Positions 49,044 to 58,371 are shown, numbered from the stretch's first letter. The stretch: DNA of 64,000 nucleotides from Nitrosarchaeum sp. (GCA_003569705.1 BGOU01000003.1:1-64000); one strand, 5' to 3'. Notes: generated by a model not told the origin, from the sequence alone. Made by a program: numbers and translations.

Positions 49044-49457
49044 TTATTTGAGTTTAGGCCACATGTTATTCCATGTTTCTGCAAAGGTTTTCATCATTTC
49101 ACCATAAGCTTTCATGTGTTCCATCCCAGATGAGTTTAGAGACTTTTGCCAATTTTCTGCAAACTGTTTAAAGGTTGACGCATTAGTTTCATTGAGAGAT
49201 TTTTGCCAAGCCTCTCCGAATTCTTTGAATGATTTCATTCCAGCATCACTAAGCGACTTTTGCCAATTTTCACCAAATAGTTTCATAGTATCTACACTAG
49301 ATTCCTTAGATGCTTTTTCCCATACCTCATTAAATTTGGTTTGCATGTCATTAGTTGCATTTTGGATTTGCTCAAATACAGTTTTCCAGTTTCCAAGAGA
49401 TTTTGAATATTCTTGCCAAATGGAATCCCATTCATTTGATTTTTCTTCAGAAGTCAT
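49044..49457 (-). CDS. Phasin-like protein with 19-residue repeats
   Basis: Amphipathic helical protein of 137 residues from ATG 49457; a GTG at 49481 is also in frame but lies at the TATA-like GTTTAAGTG. The C-terminal half holds three 19-residue units starting FGENWQKSL, FGEAWQKSL and FAENWQKSL, then a degenerate YGEMMKTF unit. The N-terminal part is a paralogue of the protein at 46882. Phasin-like coating of polyhydroxyalkanoate or another surface is inferred. Confidence 0.75.
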   Translation of the reverse strand: MTSEEKSNEWDSIWQEYSKSLGNWKTVFEQIQNATNDMQTKFNEVWEKASKESSVDTMKLFGENWQKSLSDAGMKSFKEFGEAWQKSLNETNASTFKQFAENWQKSLNSSGMEHMKAYGEMMKTFAETWNNMWPKLK

Positions 49458-49500
49458 AAGTAACATTAGTTTTTGAGACACTTAAACTGTTCCATAAAAA

Positions 49501-50004
49501 TCAGATATTAGATTTTTTACGATGCTTTAATCTCTCTTCCATTCTGATTTTTCCCTCAGCAAATTTTGCTCGATCTTCATCAGTTTGAAGTAATAATTTT
49601 GGTGCATGTTTAGGTTTTCCATTTTTATCTAACGTAACAAAAGTTACAAAAGCGGTTCCGGTTATAGTCTTAATTCCAGTTACAATATCTTCTGCTTCAG
49701 CTCTTACTTCAATTTCCATAGAAGAGTTATGAACATAATTTATTCTTGCATTTAGTTTTAGAACATTACCAACAAAAACAGGTTTTATGAAATTTACACT
49801 ATCCATGCTAACAGTTACTGCATTTGATTGAGAATGTCTCTGAGCAACAATGCCTGCAACCATGTCAATATGTTTTAGAATTTCTCCTCCAAATACATTT
49901 CCAGCTGGATTTGCGTCAGATGGAAACATTCTAACAATTACATCAGCGCTTGATTCTCCTGGACTTTTTTCTCTAATGGAAGAATTTTCTGAGTTATTTT
50001 GCAT
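49501..50004 (-). CDS. Acyl-CoA thioesterase, hotdog fold
   Basis: The 167 residues match the YciA/BFIT-type acyl-CoA thioesterase: RMFPSDANPAGNVFGGEILKHIDMVAG, then VTVSMDSVNFIKPVFVGNVLKLNARI. It would hydrolyse acyl-CoA to acid and CoA in the cytosol. It lies 19 bases beyond the GTG of the phasin-like gene on the same strand, so a link with acyl storage is possible. Confidence 0.87.
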   Translation of the reverse strand: MQNNSENSSIREKSPGESSADVIVRMFPSDANPAGNVFGGEILKHIDMVAGIVAQRHSQSNAVTVSMDSVNFIKPVFVGNVLKLNARINYVHNSSMEIEVRAEAEDIVTGIKTITGTAFVTFVTLDKNGKPKHAPKLLLQTDEDRAKFAEGKIRMEERLKHRKKSNI

Positions 50005-50059
50005 TAAGATATTTTAGATTTTCATCCAATTTAATTTAAGCAGTTAGAGATAAAAGTCG

Positions 50060-51391
50060 TTATTTAAAATAATTTTCTAGTTTAATTTTGTTTATTTTTG
50101 GTATTTTTGCTAATTCAAATCCTTCTGGGCGTTTTAAAAGAGATCTTGTTGCATCTATACCCATTTTTGCAGTCTTCAATTTCTTTTGATCACTAGAAGG
50201 ATCGAGGCTAGAACCTCGTACATTTTTTATTATTATCAAATCTTTATCAGCTTGAAATCTTGTTGCCATTGCATATTCAACAGATTCTGCATTATTAGGA
50301 TCAATGTCTTCATCTACAACAGTAACTTGTTTTAATGAACGATGTGATTCAAATGTTTTTTTAATTATTTTTTTTGGATCAGAGTCAGTTTTCTTTTTTA
50401 TCTGTACTACTGCGTGTAACCAATTAGATCCACCATTTGTCATTGATACCTGTTTAGTTTGAGGAAATGCTTTTTTTAATTCTCCATTTAATTTTGATTC
50501 AATTGGCATTCCCATTAATAATCGGTGTTCAGAAAAACCAGAAAGAACATCATGAAAAATCGGATTATTTCTATAATACAAAGATTCTAACTCAAAAATT
50601 GGTTGTGATCTATGATGATCATAAGTTTGAAGCATTTCGACCATCCATTCAGGATGAGTTTTATCTTGTAGAATTTTTCCTTCCATTACAATTTCAGCTC
50701 CAGAAGGAACATGTAATCCGGTGTAAGGAAGTTTGGCCAAAGTGAGTTTCCATCCTAAAAGAGAATTGGCAATAGCCATTTCGTCTTTGCCCCATTCAGC
50801 TTGATATGCACCTGCAATTGATATTGCAGGATGAACACCTATAGTCACTGCAATTTTAAGATCTTCATGATGTTCTTTGGCATCAATAAAACATCGATGT
50901 AGATGTCTTCCTTCAACCATTCTAATTGAAAAATGAGTTTTATCAATTGGCATCATCCTATGAAATGAGGAGTTTTGTTCTCCAGTTTCAGGATTCTTAA
51001 CATATACAATTGAAGAAGTTATGAAAGGTCCAGATTCTTTTTCAAAATGGGTAACAATAGGCATGATGGATATGTTTTTTGATTTATTTTCCATGAATTT
51101 CCCAGAAGAGACAATTTTGGGTTTTTTTGCTTTTTTAATAGCAAAGATCATATTTTCATGAATTTTTTCTTCTGTACTTCCAATTGCCTGAGCAAATCGT
51201 TTCCTAGTACCAACAAGATTAGCGACTAAATTAAAATCACTTTCTGCAATATTTTCAAATAAAACGGCATTAGAACCATCAACTTTTGCAGTGATTCCTG
51301 CAATTTCATATTTTGTTGAAACCTTTGTTTTAATAATTTTAAGATCACCACTCTTTTTTATCAGTGAAAGATAATTTCGTAAATCAGTCAA
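50060..51391 (-). CDS. UbiD-family decarboxylase, candidate anhydromevalonate phosphate decarboxylase
   Basis: The 443 residues match prenyl-FMN-dependent UbiD enzymes: SSFHRMMPIDKTHFSIRM, GVHPAISIAGAYQAEWGKDEMAIA, AEIVMEG and the DEDIDPNN segment. In the archaeal modified mevalonate pathway a UbiD enzyme decarboxylates anhydromevalonate phosphate to isopentenyl phosphate; the HMG-CoA reductase in this window fits that route. Other UbiD substrates cannot be excluded. Start TTG at 51391, overlapping the TGA of the upstream gene as TTGA. Confidence 0.85.
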   Translation of the reverse strand: MTDLRNYLSLIKKSGDLKIIKTKVSTKYEIAGITAKVDGSNAVLFENIAESDFNLVANLVGTRKRFAQAIGSTEEKIHENMIFAIKKAKKPKIVSSGKFMENKSKNISIMPIVTHFEKESGPFITSSIVYVKNPETGEQNSSFHRMMPIDKTHFSIRMVEGRHLHRCFIDAKEHHEDLKIAVTIGVHPAISIAGAYQAEWGKDEMAIANSLLGWKLTLAKLPYTGLHVPSGAEIVMEGKILQDKTHPEWMVEMLQTYDHHRSQPIFELESLYYRNNPIFHDVLSGFSEHRLLMGMPIESKLNGELKKAFPQTKQVSMTNGGSNWLHAVVQIKKKTDSDPKKIIKKTFESHRSLKQVTVVDEDIDPNNAESVEYAMATRFQADKDLIIIKNVRGSSLDPSSDQKKLKTAKMGIDATRSLLKRPEGFELAKIPKINKIKLENYFK

Positions 51392-51725
51392 TTCTGAATC
51401 ATCTCCATAATTTCTGTCATTATAGTTTTTGCAGTATCAGGTTCTAATTTTTTTGAATAAATGCTGAAACAACTGCAATACCTTTCATTCTAGTACTAAT
51501 TCTTTCTGCAATTAATTTTAGAAATAGAGATTCAGATTTAGATGGGATTATAGTTGTAGTAACAGCGGTTGGTCCAGTAGCCAATGAAACTACCATTGAA
51601 CCTAGTTTGTCAGTTCCTTCTGTTACAGAAACAAAATATCCATTCTCAAATTTAATAATTTGTAAAGAAAAACTACGACTCTCCAAATTAACGGTTTTTT
51701 GTGAAAACCCATTTGGAGAGTTCAA
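51388..51725 (-). CDS. Small conserved-looking protein, frame-broken near its C terminus
   Basis: A protein with alternating beta and helical segments (SFSLQIIKFENGYFVSV, GPTAVTTTIIP). The visible frame stops after FIQKN. One missing base in the run of seven T at 51448-51454 would extend it through KKLEPDTAKT and a further helix to a TGA that overlaps the UbiD start, giving about 112 residues. The fold faintly recalls proteasome-assembly chaperones; I do not assign it. Second gene of a three-gene unit. Confidence 0.7.
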
Positions 51726-51742
51726 TGAGCTATGAACAAGTC

Positions 51743-52288
51743 TTATGCTTTTATTGCTATTGATTCAGTTTCTGGGATAGACTCTACTTTTATTTTTGTA
51801 GCTTTAGCAACTTTTGGTGCTTTAGCAACTTTTGGTGCTTTAGCAACTTTTGGTGCTTTAGCAACTTTTGGTGCTTTAGCAACTTTTGGTGCTTTAGCAA
51901 CTTTTGGTGCTTTAGCAACTTTTGGTGCTTTAGCAACTTTTGGTGCTTTAGCAACTTTTGGTGCTTTAGCAACTTTTGGTGCTTTAGCAACTTTTGGTGC
52001 TTTAGCAACTTTTGGTGCTTTAACTACTATAACATCTTCAACTTCTGATTGTGTTTCAGCAATTGCTTTTGCTTCGATAGAATCAGCCTCTACTCTTGCA
52101 CGAAGTTTTGCTTTGTACTTTAGATTTCGTGGTTTTGTTCTTAATCTGTATCCACAACATGGACACCAAAGACCTTCCCATTTGATGAATATTTCGCAAA
52201 TTTGGCATCGACGTTGTCCAGAAGCATACCTTCCGGTTCCAACAGGCTTTTGAGCCTTGTATCTAACGCAAATTCCTTTACAAGTCAT
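51743..52288 (-). CDS. Zinc-domain protein with an (APKVAK)n tail
   Basis: The N-terminal domain of about 65 residues has seven cysteines (C3, C7, C28, C31, C42, C44, C45) and many basic residues, a likely zinc-bound nucleic-acid-binding fold. After an acidic spacer comes a tail of about 13 six-residue units of the APKVAK type, like histone H1 or bacterial HU-like tails. It ends in a short acidic segment. ATG at 52288 is chosen because the TATA at 52316 is too close to the ATG at 52312. DNA or RNA binding is inferred. Confidence 0.8.
   Translation of the reverse strand: MTCKGICVRYKAQKPVGTGRYASGQRRCQICEIFIKWEGLWCPCCGYRLRTKPRNLKYKAKLRARVEADSIEAKAIAETQSEVEDVIVVKAPKVAKAPKVAKAPKVAKAPKVAKAPKVAKAPKVAKAPKVAKAPKVAKAPKVAKAPKVAKAPKVAKAPKVAKATKIKVESIPETESIAIKA
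51801..52016. repeat. 18-bp tandem repeat, 12 perfect copies
   Basis: The unit GCTTTAGCAACTTTTGGT is repeated 12 times without a single mismatch, followed by a partial GCTTTA. It encodes the APKVAK tail on the minus strand. Identical codons in every unit point to recent expansion and likely length variation. There are no spacers, so it is not a CRISPR array. Confidence 0.97.
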
Positions 52289-52315
52289 CTTAGTAATTAA
52301 TATAGAATTCATAAC

Positions 52316-52321
52316 TATATA
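52316..52321 (-). promoter_or_regulatory. TATA box of the zinc/APKVAK operon
   Basis: Minus-strand TATATA about 28-33 bases upstream of ATG 52288. It supports that start and a leaderless three-gene transcript. Confidence 0.6.
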
Positions 52322-53156
52322 AGCATGGATCGATAAAATATTGAAAATATCAATAAAAATAGTGAAATAATTTCATGTTATAGTACGATCATTGTTAATT
52401 GTTTGCAAGAAAAATACAAAATCTTCAATAAATATGTATAGCTAATTTCAGATGAATTTTTTTGAAAAAATATAGACGCTATAATTATTTGATTAAAACT
52501 TTCATAATTTAATTAAAAATTTATTGAAAATAGACAGCACTTATTTTATCACAACATATAAGAAAATTAATTCGGGTTATACGAATTTTGATTAATTATA
52601 AAATTAGAAAAAATCATCTAGTTATAGAAAATGATAAAATAAAATATCCATAACATTCTCTTTATGAGATATATTTTACTGAAAGCATATCATATTTTCC
52701 TCTCTGATTAAAATTTTCAATTTTAAGATTAGTTTTATATTCATCAACAAATTCCAACTCAAAATAAAAACAAATTCTCAGATTAAACATTATAACTATT
52801 TCTTTTACGATGTTAATTTACTATTTCCAACTTTGATTATCTTATATTTGACTCTCAAACTACCTAAAACTCTGATAATGTATAATATTAATTTTTTAAC
52901 AAATGAATTAGATGATCTTTTAATCACTCATTCAAAATAAAATATAGAGATTCATTCTTTGTCCAGGATCTCATATTTGTTAAAACCAAATATACATCAT
53001 AATTTGGAATGTATTCAGAAAGTATGGAAATCAAAAGATAATTTCAGAGTCTTTAGTGAAGTTGGAAATCTATAGTATGGTTTGTTACATGTGGTTGTAA
53101 TTTCAATACGAGTATTAAGTAATGGAATGATATTAAAGTAAAATATATGATTAGGT
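52322..53156. other. Gene-free AT-rich stretch
   Basis: About 830 bases with no convincing gene on either strand. The longest open frames are about 20 codons. It holds scattered short inverted repeats, for example AATTCG-GGTTATA-CGAATT in 52571-52595. I see no tRNA or clear structured RNA. It separates the operon of the repeat protein from the coiled-coil gene at 53157. Confidence 0.6.
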
Positions 53157-53516
53157 TTATGCTTTCAAAACAGTTGATATGACATGTTTTACTGCTTCAT
53201 CAAAATGTGCATCAATATTTGATTGAATTTCAGATAGTTTCACTTGTCCTTCTTTGGTAATTTTTACAGACTCTGTAGTTGCTTTTGCTTTAGAGGCATT
53301 TATGATTATTTCAGCTTCTTTTGTAGCCATTTCTCGTGTTTTTTCTAAAAGTTTGTCAATTTCATTTAATGCCTTTACAGATAGTTGTTTTTTCATGTCT
53401 GCAACTTTACTGTTAAGGGAATCTAGATCATCTTCTAATCCATTTAAAGATTGAATAATTCCAGTTACTTTTGATTCAGGCATACTGCTCATGATACCCA
53501 ATTTCTTCAAATCCAT
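53157..53516 (-). CDS. Coiled-coil protein resembling ATPase stalk subunits
   Basis: The 119 residues are almost entirely helical with heptad-like spacing (LNGLEDDLDSLNSKVADMKKQL) and an alanine/lysine-rich central part. The C terminus, FDEAVKHVISTVLK, resembles the end of A-type ATPase subunit H. No other ATPase genes are here, so that identity is weak. It may be a general scaffolding protein. The start is ATG at 53516. Confidence 0.62.
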   Translation of the reverse strand: MDLKKLGIMSSMPESKVTGIIQSLNGLEDDLDSLNSKVADMKKQLSVKALNEIDKLLEKTREMATKEAEIIINASKAKATTESVKITKEGQVKLSEIQSNIDAHFDEAVKHVISTVLKA

Positions 53517-53569
53517 TACTTAAATCATTCAATTTGGATGTATTTTTAGGCACAAATGAGAACAAAAAA

Positions 53570-53911
53570 TTATCCAGAAGTCAAAAGTAGAATTGCTCTT
53601 GCTAGATCGCCTTTGGCCTCTTCCAGTGCATTTTTGGCCTTTTCTTCATCTACACCAGCTTGTTGACTAACTAACTGAATATCCTCATCAGAGAATATTG
53701 GAACATCTAGTTCTCGTTCCTCATAGCTATCTGCAGTAACTGTGAAAATAGAATTGTCCTTTGCCTTCATCTCTGTAACAGATGGTTTTGATACAATGAT
53801 CTCTTTTTTGTCAGTCTTGATGATTACCTGTTGTACATTTGGAATCTCTTTCATATCAAGTCCCATCTTATCCATCATTCTTCGCATTTCACGATTACCA
53901 CCGCGCATCAT
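53570..53911 (-). CDS. nac: Nascent polypeptide-associated complex protein
   Basis: Ribosome-bound chaperone. The 113 residues carry a NAC domain (IPNVQQVIIKTDKKEIIVSKP) and a C-terminal UBA domain (EEKAKNALEEAKGDLARAILLL), the archaeal homodimer form. Its ATG overlaps the end of the PUA gene by 4 bases. Confidence 0.94.
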   Translation of the reverse strand: MMRGGNREMRRMMDKMGLDMKEIPNVQQVIIKTDKKEIIVSKPSVTEMKAKDNSIFTVTADSYEERELDVPIFSDEDIQLVSQQAGVDEEKAKNALEEAKGDLARAILLLTSG

Positions 53912-54387
53912 GATGATAGTTCTCCGCTATGACTTTTTAAACTATCTCTAACTCTAATGGCCATTCCCCTATTAAAGTCAGAAATCATCTCAGAAGACAA
54001 AACTGCTTTTCCTACTGCAATTACCTTGTCTTTATACAATACTGGAGTATCAGATGCAATTCGTATATTTTTACCACACCATACAACGTGTTTACAAAAT
54101 ACAGATTTTCCTTCTTTAACAAATGGTGCTGCATCTTGATTAATTTCTAAACAGTTTTCTTTGAATTTCTTACTTTTCAACAAAATCTGAGCAAAATAAG
54201 GACTAATAGCAAGACCACCATCAATTCTCAAGGTACACAATAATTTTCCTTGGTGTGTCACAGTTCTAATTCTACCAGTTTTTCTTGAGAAAATCATTTC
54301 AATATTTTTAGGCAAATACTTTGAAACACCTTCTCCAAATAATGCATCAAGCGTATACTTTAATTTTAGAACTTGGTCCATAGGCAT
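53908..54387 (-). CDS. PUA-domain RNA-binding protein
   Basis: The 159 residues hold an N-terminal pre-PUA-like half (about 1-75) and a C-terminal PUA domain (KSVFCKHVVWCG, VLYKDKVIAVGKAVLSS). Related archaeal proteins resemble MCT-1/Tma20 and lie next to NAC. A role in translation or RNA modification is likely but not assigned. M3 at 54381 is an alternative start. Confidence 0.82.
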   Translation of the reverse strand: MPMDQVLKLKYTLDALFGEGVSKYLPKNIEMIFSRKTGRIRTVTHQGKLLCTLRIDGGLAISPYFAQILLKSKKFKENCLEINQDAAPFVKEGKSVFCKHVVWCGKNIRIASDTPVLYKDKVIAVGKAVLSSEMISDFNRGMAIRVRDSLKSHSGELSS

Positions 54388-54471
54388 GTTACGATCTTTT
54401 CTAAATATTAGTTCAATGCTAGTATATATTATTAAAAATAACTATATAGATAGGATTTTTTAATGTAGTTT

Positions 54472-55515
54472 ATGGAAGAAAGAGAGGAAACAAGAAAAAT
54501 TCAGTTTACAGGCAAGTCATCATACATAGTTTCACTACCTAAACAATGGATTATGGATCTTGGATTAAAAAAAGGAGACCAGATTAGAATGATAAGAAAA
54601 GACTCATCAACATTAGAGATTTACCCACCAAAATTTGAAACAAGATCTCAAAAGAAAGAAGATGCTACAATTGAGATAGATGATGAGGAAACAGTATCAA
54701 TTGTAAGAAAATTAATTTCTTTGTATTTTTTAGGTTATAAAACAATCAATATCAAACCAAAAACTGGAAGATTAAGCCCAAATCAAAGAAATACTGTGAA
54801 AGAAGCTGTAAAAAGAATGCTAATGGGGTCTGAAATTATTTCAGATTCCAGTGGTGGAATTACAGTTCAGGTTCTTGTCAATCTATTGGAACTCTCTGTT
54901 GATGGTGCATTCAAGCGAATGATTCATCTGGCTAAATCAATGTCAAAGGATGCAATTTTAGCAATGAGAGAAAATAATTTGGAGCTTGCACAAGAGGTGA
55001 TTAACACAGATGATGAGGTAGATAGATTTGGATTTTATATTATTCGACAGTTAAAAATTGCAATTCAGAATGAACATATGTTAAAAGAGATGGGTTTTAG
55101 AAATGCCAGGGATTGTCTTGGATATAGATTAGTTGTAAAAAATATTGAAAGAACAGGGGATCATGCAGCATTTATTGCAAAAGACATATTGGAATTTAAA
55201 AAACCAGTAAAGGAAAACATAGTAGAAAAAATTGAAGAGATGAACGAATTTGCTTTATCTGTTTTAGATGATTCATGTTTAGCATTATTCAAAGAAGATT
55301 ATGTACAAGCTGAAAAAACAATTGAAAAGACAAATGAGATTGTAAAATATGAGAAAAGGGTAAGAGATGCATCAAAATCGCTCAAAGATGATGAGGAAAT
55401 CTATAGAATTAGAAGAATGACGGAAAATATCAGAAGAATTTCAGAATATGCTAGCGACATAGCAGAAATTGTTCTTAACATGAATATAGAAAAATCATTA
55501 AAGAAAACAGCATGA
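54472..55515 (+). CDS. PhoU-like regulator with N-terminal AbrB DNA-binding domain
   Basis: The first 50 residues form a SpoVT/AbrB swapped-hairpin domain (KIQFTGKSSYIVSLPKQWI). From about 95 to 340 there are two three-helix PhoU bundles, with the metal-binding E-x-x-x-D pattern in IERTGDHAA and a matching repeat near RRISEYASDIAE. It probably controls phosphate uptake. A TATA-like ATTATTAAAAA stretch lies around 54428-54440. Confidence 0.9.
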   Translation: MEEREETRKIQFTGKSSYIVSLPKQWIMDLGLKKGDQIRMIRKDSSTLEIYPPKFETRSQKKEDATIEIDDEETVSIVRKLISLYFLGYKTINIKPKTGRLSPNQRNTVKEAVKRMLMGSEIISDSSGGITVQVLVNLLELSVDGAFKRMIHLAKSMSKDAILAMRENNLELAQEVINTDDEVDRFGFYIIRQLKIAIQNEHMLKEMGFRNARDCLGYRLVVKNIERTGDHAAFIAKDILEFKKPVKENIVEKIEEMNEFALSVLDDSCLALFKEDYVQAEKTIEKTNEIVKYEKRVRDASKSLKDDEEIYRIRRMTENIRRISEYASDIAEIVLNMNIEKSLKKTA

Positions 55516-55536
55516 TTGTGCGTAAAAATAGGTACC

Positions 55537-56157
55537 ATGATGACATTATCAGATAATAAAAAAGAATTCCCAGATTGGGATGTATACTATAAGCAAAATA
55601 AAGTAGAAACAATGCCATGGTATGAAAAAAATCTAGATTTAGACATGGTTGATGAAATTAGGTTCTTGGAAAAAGGAATATTTTTAGATCTTGGGACAGG
55701 ACCGGGAACACAAGCAATAGAGTTAGCTAAAAATGGGTTTAAGGTAACTGGTTCTGATGTATCTTCATCTGCTATTGAAAAGGCCAAAATACCTACAAGT
55801 AATGTAAATTTTGTAATAGATAATATTCTCAATTCAAAGTTTGAAAGTGAATCTTTTGATTACATATTAGACAGAGGGTGTTTTCATGTGCTGTCATCTG
55901 ATGAGAGAATAACATATCTAAATCAAATAAAACGAATTTTAAAGAAAAATGGAATAATTTTTTTGAAATGTATGAGTAAAAATGAGAAAAACATGCCAGA
56001 TGATAAAGGACCTCATAAATTTTACAAAGAGGAAATAATAAATTATTTTAAGAATGATTTTGACATTAAGAAAAGTAAAGATACTGTTTACTATGGAACA
56101 CTTAATCCATTACCAAAAGCACTTTTTTTTGTAATGAAAAAATTAGTGAAGCTTTAA
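55537..56157 (+). CDS. SAM-dependent methyltransferase, class I
   Basis: The protein of about 206 residues has the SAM-binding [18 protein letters not shown], an acidic loop SDVSSSA, and DRGCFHVL. The substrate is unknown; the DRG-x-x-H pattern occurs in thiopurine- and tellurite-type methyltransferases. Start ATG at 55537 or 55540; a TTG at 55516 abutting the PhoU-like stop is less likely. Confidence 0.83.
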   Translation: MMTLSDNKKEFPDWDVYYKQNKVETMPWYEKNLDLDMVDEIRFLEKGIFLDLGTGPGTQAIELAKNGFKVTGSDVSSSAIEKAKIPTSNVNFVIDNILNSKFESESFDYILDRGCFHVLSSDERITYLNQIKRILKKNGIIFLKCMSKNEKNMPDDKGPHKFYKEEIINYFKNDFDIKKSKDTVYYGTLNPLPKALFFVMKKLVKL

Positions 56158-56188
56158 CTTGAGTAATAATGGGAATATTGTAAATAAA

Positions 56189-57310
56189 ATGAATACTGCG
56201 ATATTAATTACATATGATAAAGAAGATGCTGTGACTGAAGCTATGGGATTATGTGATGCTGCAGGAATACAAGTCATACATACAATAAAACAACATTTTC
56301 TAAAGAAACCAAAGTATGGAATTAGCGGTGGGGTTTTAGAGAAATTAGAAGAGATGGCAGGAAAACTCAAACCAGATGTTATTGTTTTTGATGAAATATT
56401 AAAGCCAAGTCAAAATTATAATCTAGCTTCTGTATTACATAGAGAAATTTTAGATAGAGAAGCACTAATTCTTGAAATTTTTGAAAGTAGAGCATCCAGT
56501 GCTGAATCTAAATTGCAAGTAAAGTTAGCCCAACTACGATATGAACTGGTCAGGGCTAAAGAAAAAGTGCGTCTATCTAACATGGGAGAACAACCAGGGT
56601 TTATGGGAATAGGAAAATTTGAGATTGATGTTTATCATGATGATATCAAACATAGAATGCAATCTATAAAATTAAAACTTGAAAAAGCTGGAAAACAAAG
56701 AGAGCTTCATCGACAGGGAAGAAAAAGACTTGGATTCAAAACCATATCTCTTGCAGGATATACTTCATCTGGAAAAACCACATTGTTTAATAAAATTACA
56801 GGAGAGTCTAAAGAACAAAGCAGTAGTCTGTTCACAACTCTATCTACAACTACAAGAAGATTTTCCATTGATCATGAACCGTTTTTAATTGCAGACACTG
56901 TTGGATTTATCAGCAAATTACCTGCATACATGATTGATGCATTCAAATCTACATTAGAGGAACTGATTCACACTGATGTAATAATAGTTGTAGTTGACAT
57001 TAGTGATTCATTATTTGATTTGAGAAAGAAATTTGCAAGTTGTATGCGAACTTTAGGTGAATTGGGAGTTGAAATGGATAAGATAATTTATGCTTTAAAT
57101 AAATCAGATTTATTGACAACTAATGAAATTGAAGAAAAAATAGAGATTCTTAATTTAAAAGGTTATAAAAAACAAATTGCAGTATCAGCTAAAACAGGAT
57201 ATAATGTTAATGAGTTAAAAGATCTAAGTAAAAATATTATTCAAAGTCAAAAATCACCAGAATTTAAAAAAGAGACTCCAAAAGGATTTGATAACACGTA
57301 TGGTAATTGA
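56189..57310 (+). CDS. hflX: Ribosome-associated GTPase HflX
   Basis: GTPase that binds the large ribosomal subunit. About 373 residues from ATG 56189: N-terminal HflX domain, a helical region with [15 protein letters not shown]-like spacing, then the G domain with GYTSSGKTT (G1), [10 protein letters not shown] (G3), NKSD (G4) and SAKTG (G5). It overlaps trm56 by 11 bases; TTG at 56159 is an unlikely start. Confidence 0.92.
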   Translation: MNTAILITYDKEDAVTEAMGLCDAAGIQVIHTIKQHFLKKPKYGISGGVLEKLEEMAGKLKPDVIVFDEILKPSQNYNLASVLHREILDREALILEIFESRASSAESKLQVKLAQLRYELVRAKEKVRLSNMGEQPGFMGIGKFEIDVYHDDIKHRMQSIKLKLEKAGKQRELHRQGRKRLGFKTISLAGYTSSGKTTLFNKITGESKEQSSSLFTTLSTTTRRFSIDHEPFLIADTVGFISKLPAYMIDAFKSTLEELIHTDVIIVVVDISDSLFDLRKKFASCMRTLGELGVEMDKIIYALNKSDLLTTNEIEEKIEILNLKGYKKQIAVSAKTGYNVNELKDLSKNIIQSQKSPEFKKETPKGFDNTYGN

Positions 57311-57829
57311 GGTTGTAAGGATCGGACAACGTCTTGTTAGAGATGACAGAGTAACTACACATGTAGCTTTAGTTGCAAGAGCTTTTGGTTGTTCCAAAAT
57401 ATTCATGACCGAAGTAAATCCAGAGATTAAAGGTACTTTAGAAAAAATCAACAATATATGGGGCGGAAATTTTGTTGTTGAATTTATTGATAATTGGAAG
57501 TCAATTGTAAAAAATAAAAAAAAGAATACAAAATAGTCCATCTCACTATGTATGGAGAAAGTATCAATGATGTAGATGAGCAACTTAGAAAAGAAGAAAA
57601 TTTACTAATAGTAGTAGGTGCAGAAAAAGTACCTAGAGAAATCTATGAACTTGCAGATTACAACGTAGGAATAGGGAATCAGCCTCATTCAGAGATTAGT
57701 GCTTTAGCTATACTTCTTGATCGTATTCAAAAAGGAGAGCAGTTTAAGAATAATTTTCCAGGGGCTAAAAGAAAGATCATACCCACAAGAAAAGGTAAAA
57801 ATGTCCTAGTAAGCGGAACAAGGGATTAA
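57300..57829 (+). CDS. trm56: tRNA C56 2'-O-methyltransferase (frame-broken)
   Basis: Archaeal SPOUT methyltransferase acting on C56 of the tRNA T loop. The protein has [72 protein letters not shown] and the closing GAKRKIIP. A base is missing in AAAA at 57530-57533; restoring it joins KNTK to IVHLTMYGE and gives about 176 residues. It starts inside the hflX end. Confidence 0.92.
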
Positions 57830-57855
57830 TAATAGAAAATCAGCAGTGACTAGAG

Positions 57856-58371
57856 TTGGTAGACAAATACGAAGATCCTTTTGTTAGAATCGCATCCATG
57901 ATAGGAGGAGACGAATATCTCAAGGTTGCAAGATCACTTTTGAAGGCAGAAGATGCTACAGATGAGGAAATTGCTAGTTCTACAGGTTTGAGGATCAACA
58001 TGGTTAGAAAAGTGTTGTATGATCTATTTGGAAAATCACTCATCACTGGAATTAGAGTCAAAGATGAACGTAAAGGATGGTTTGTTTACAGATGGAGAAC
58101 ACGTAGAGAGGAAGTAGAACATTTCATAGAGAGCCAAAAAAAGAAAATTACAGAAAGATTACAACAAAGATTTGATTATGAAAATTATTCAGATTTTTAT
58201 CATTGTGGAAATGAAGATTGTCACAGAGTTACATTTGAGGATGCATTAGAAGGAATGTTCAAGTGTCCATCATGTGGAAGTGTATTGAATTTAAAAAAGA
58301 ACGATAAATCAAAAAAGGCATATTCAAAAAAAATTGATGAAATTAAAAAAGATATGCAACAAACATTCTAG
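57856..58371 (+). CDS. tfe: Transcription initiation factor E, alpha subunit
   Basis: Stimulates open-complex formation by archaeal RNA polymerase. The 171 residues have the winged helix (DATDEEIASSTGLRINMVRKVL), a linker and a zinc ribbon (CGNEDCHR, CPSCG), ending in a Lys-rich tail. TTG at 57856 is the start that fits the family. It lies 26 bases after trm56. Confidence 0.93.
   Translation: MVDKYEDPFVRIASMIGGDEYLKVARSLLKAEDATDEEIASSTGLRINMVRKVLYDLFGKSLITGIRVKDERKGWFVYRWRTRREEVEHFIESQKKKITERLQQRFDYENYSDFYHCGNEDCHRVTFEDALEGMFKCPSCGSVLNLKKNDKSKKAYSKKIDEIKKDMQQTF

Noticed and set aside
51801-52016. CRISPR array
   Set aside because: The 18-bp units are directly adjacent with no spacers and are coding.
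51732-52253. Plus-strand open frame with ALATFG repeats
   Set aside because: It is the antisense reading of the APKVAK repeat gene, whose zinc cysteines and promoter support the minus strand.
52878-52940. 20-codon open frame in the gene-free stretch
   Set aside because: Too short, no motif, expected by chance in AT-rich sequence.
8546-57533. Programmed ribosomal frameshifting as the cause of the split genes
   Set aside because: The breaks occur in many unrelated housekeeping genes, at runs of different length, without a shared slippery site or stimulatory structure. Missing bases explain them better.
57254-57583. Minus-strand 109-codon frame over hflX/trm56
   Set aside because: Antisense shadow of two well-supported genes.
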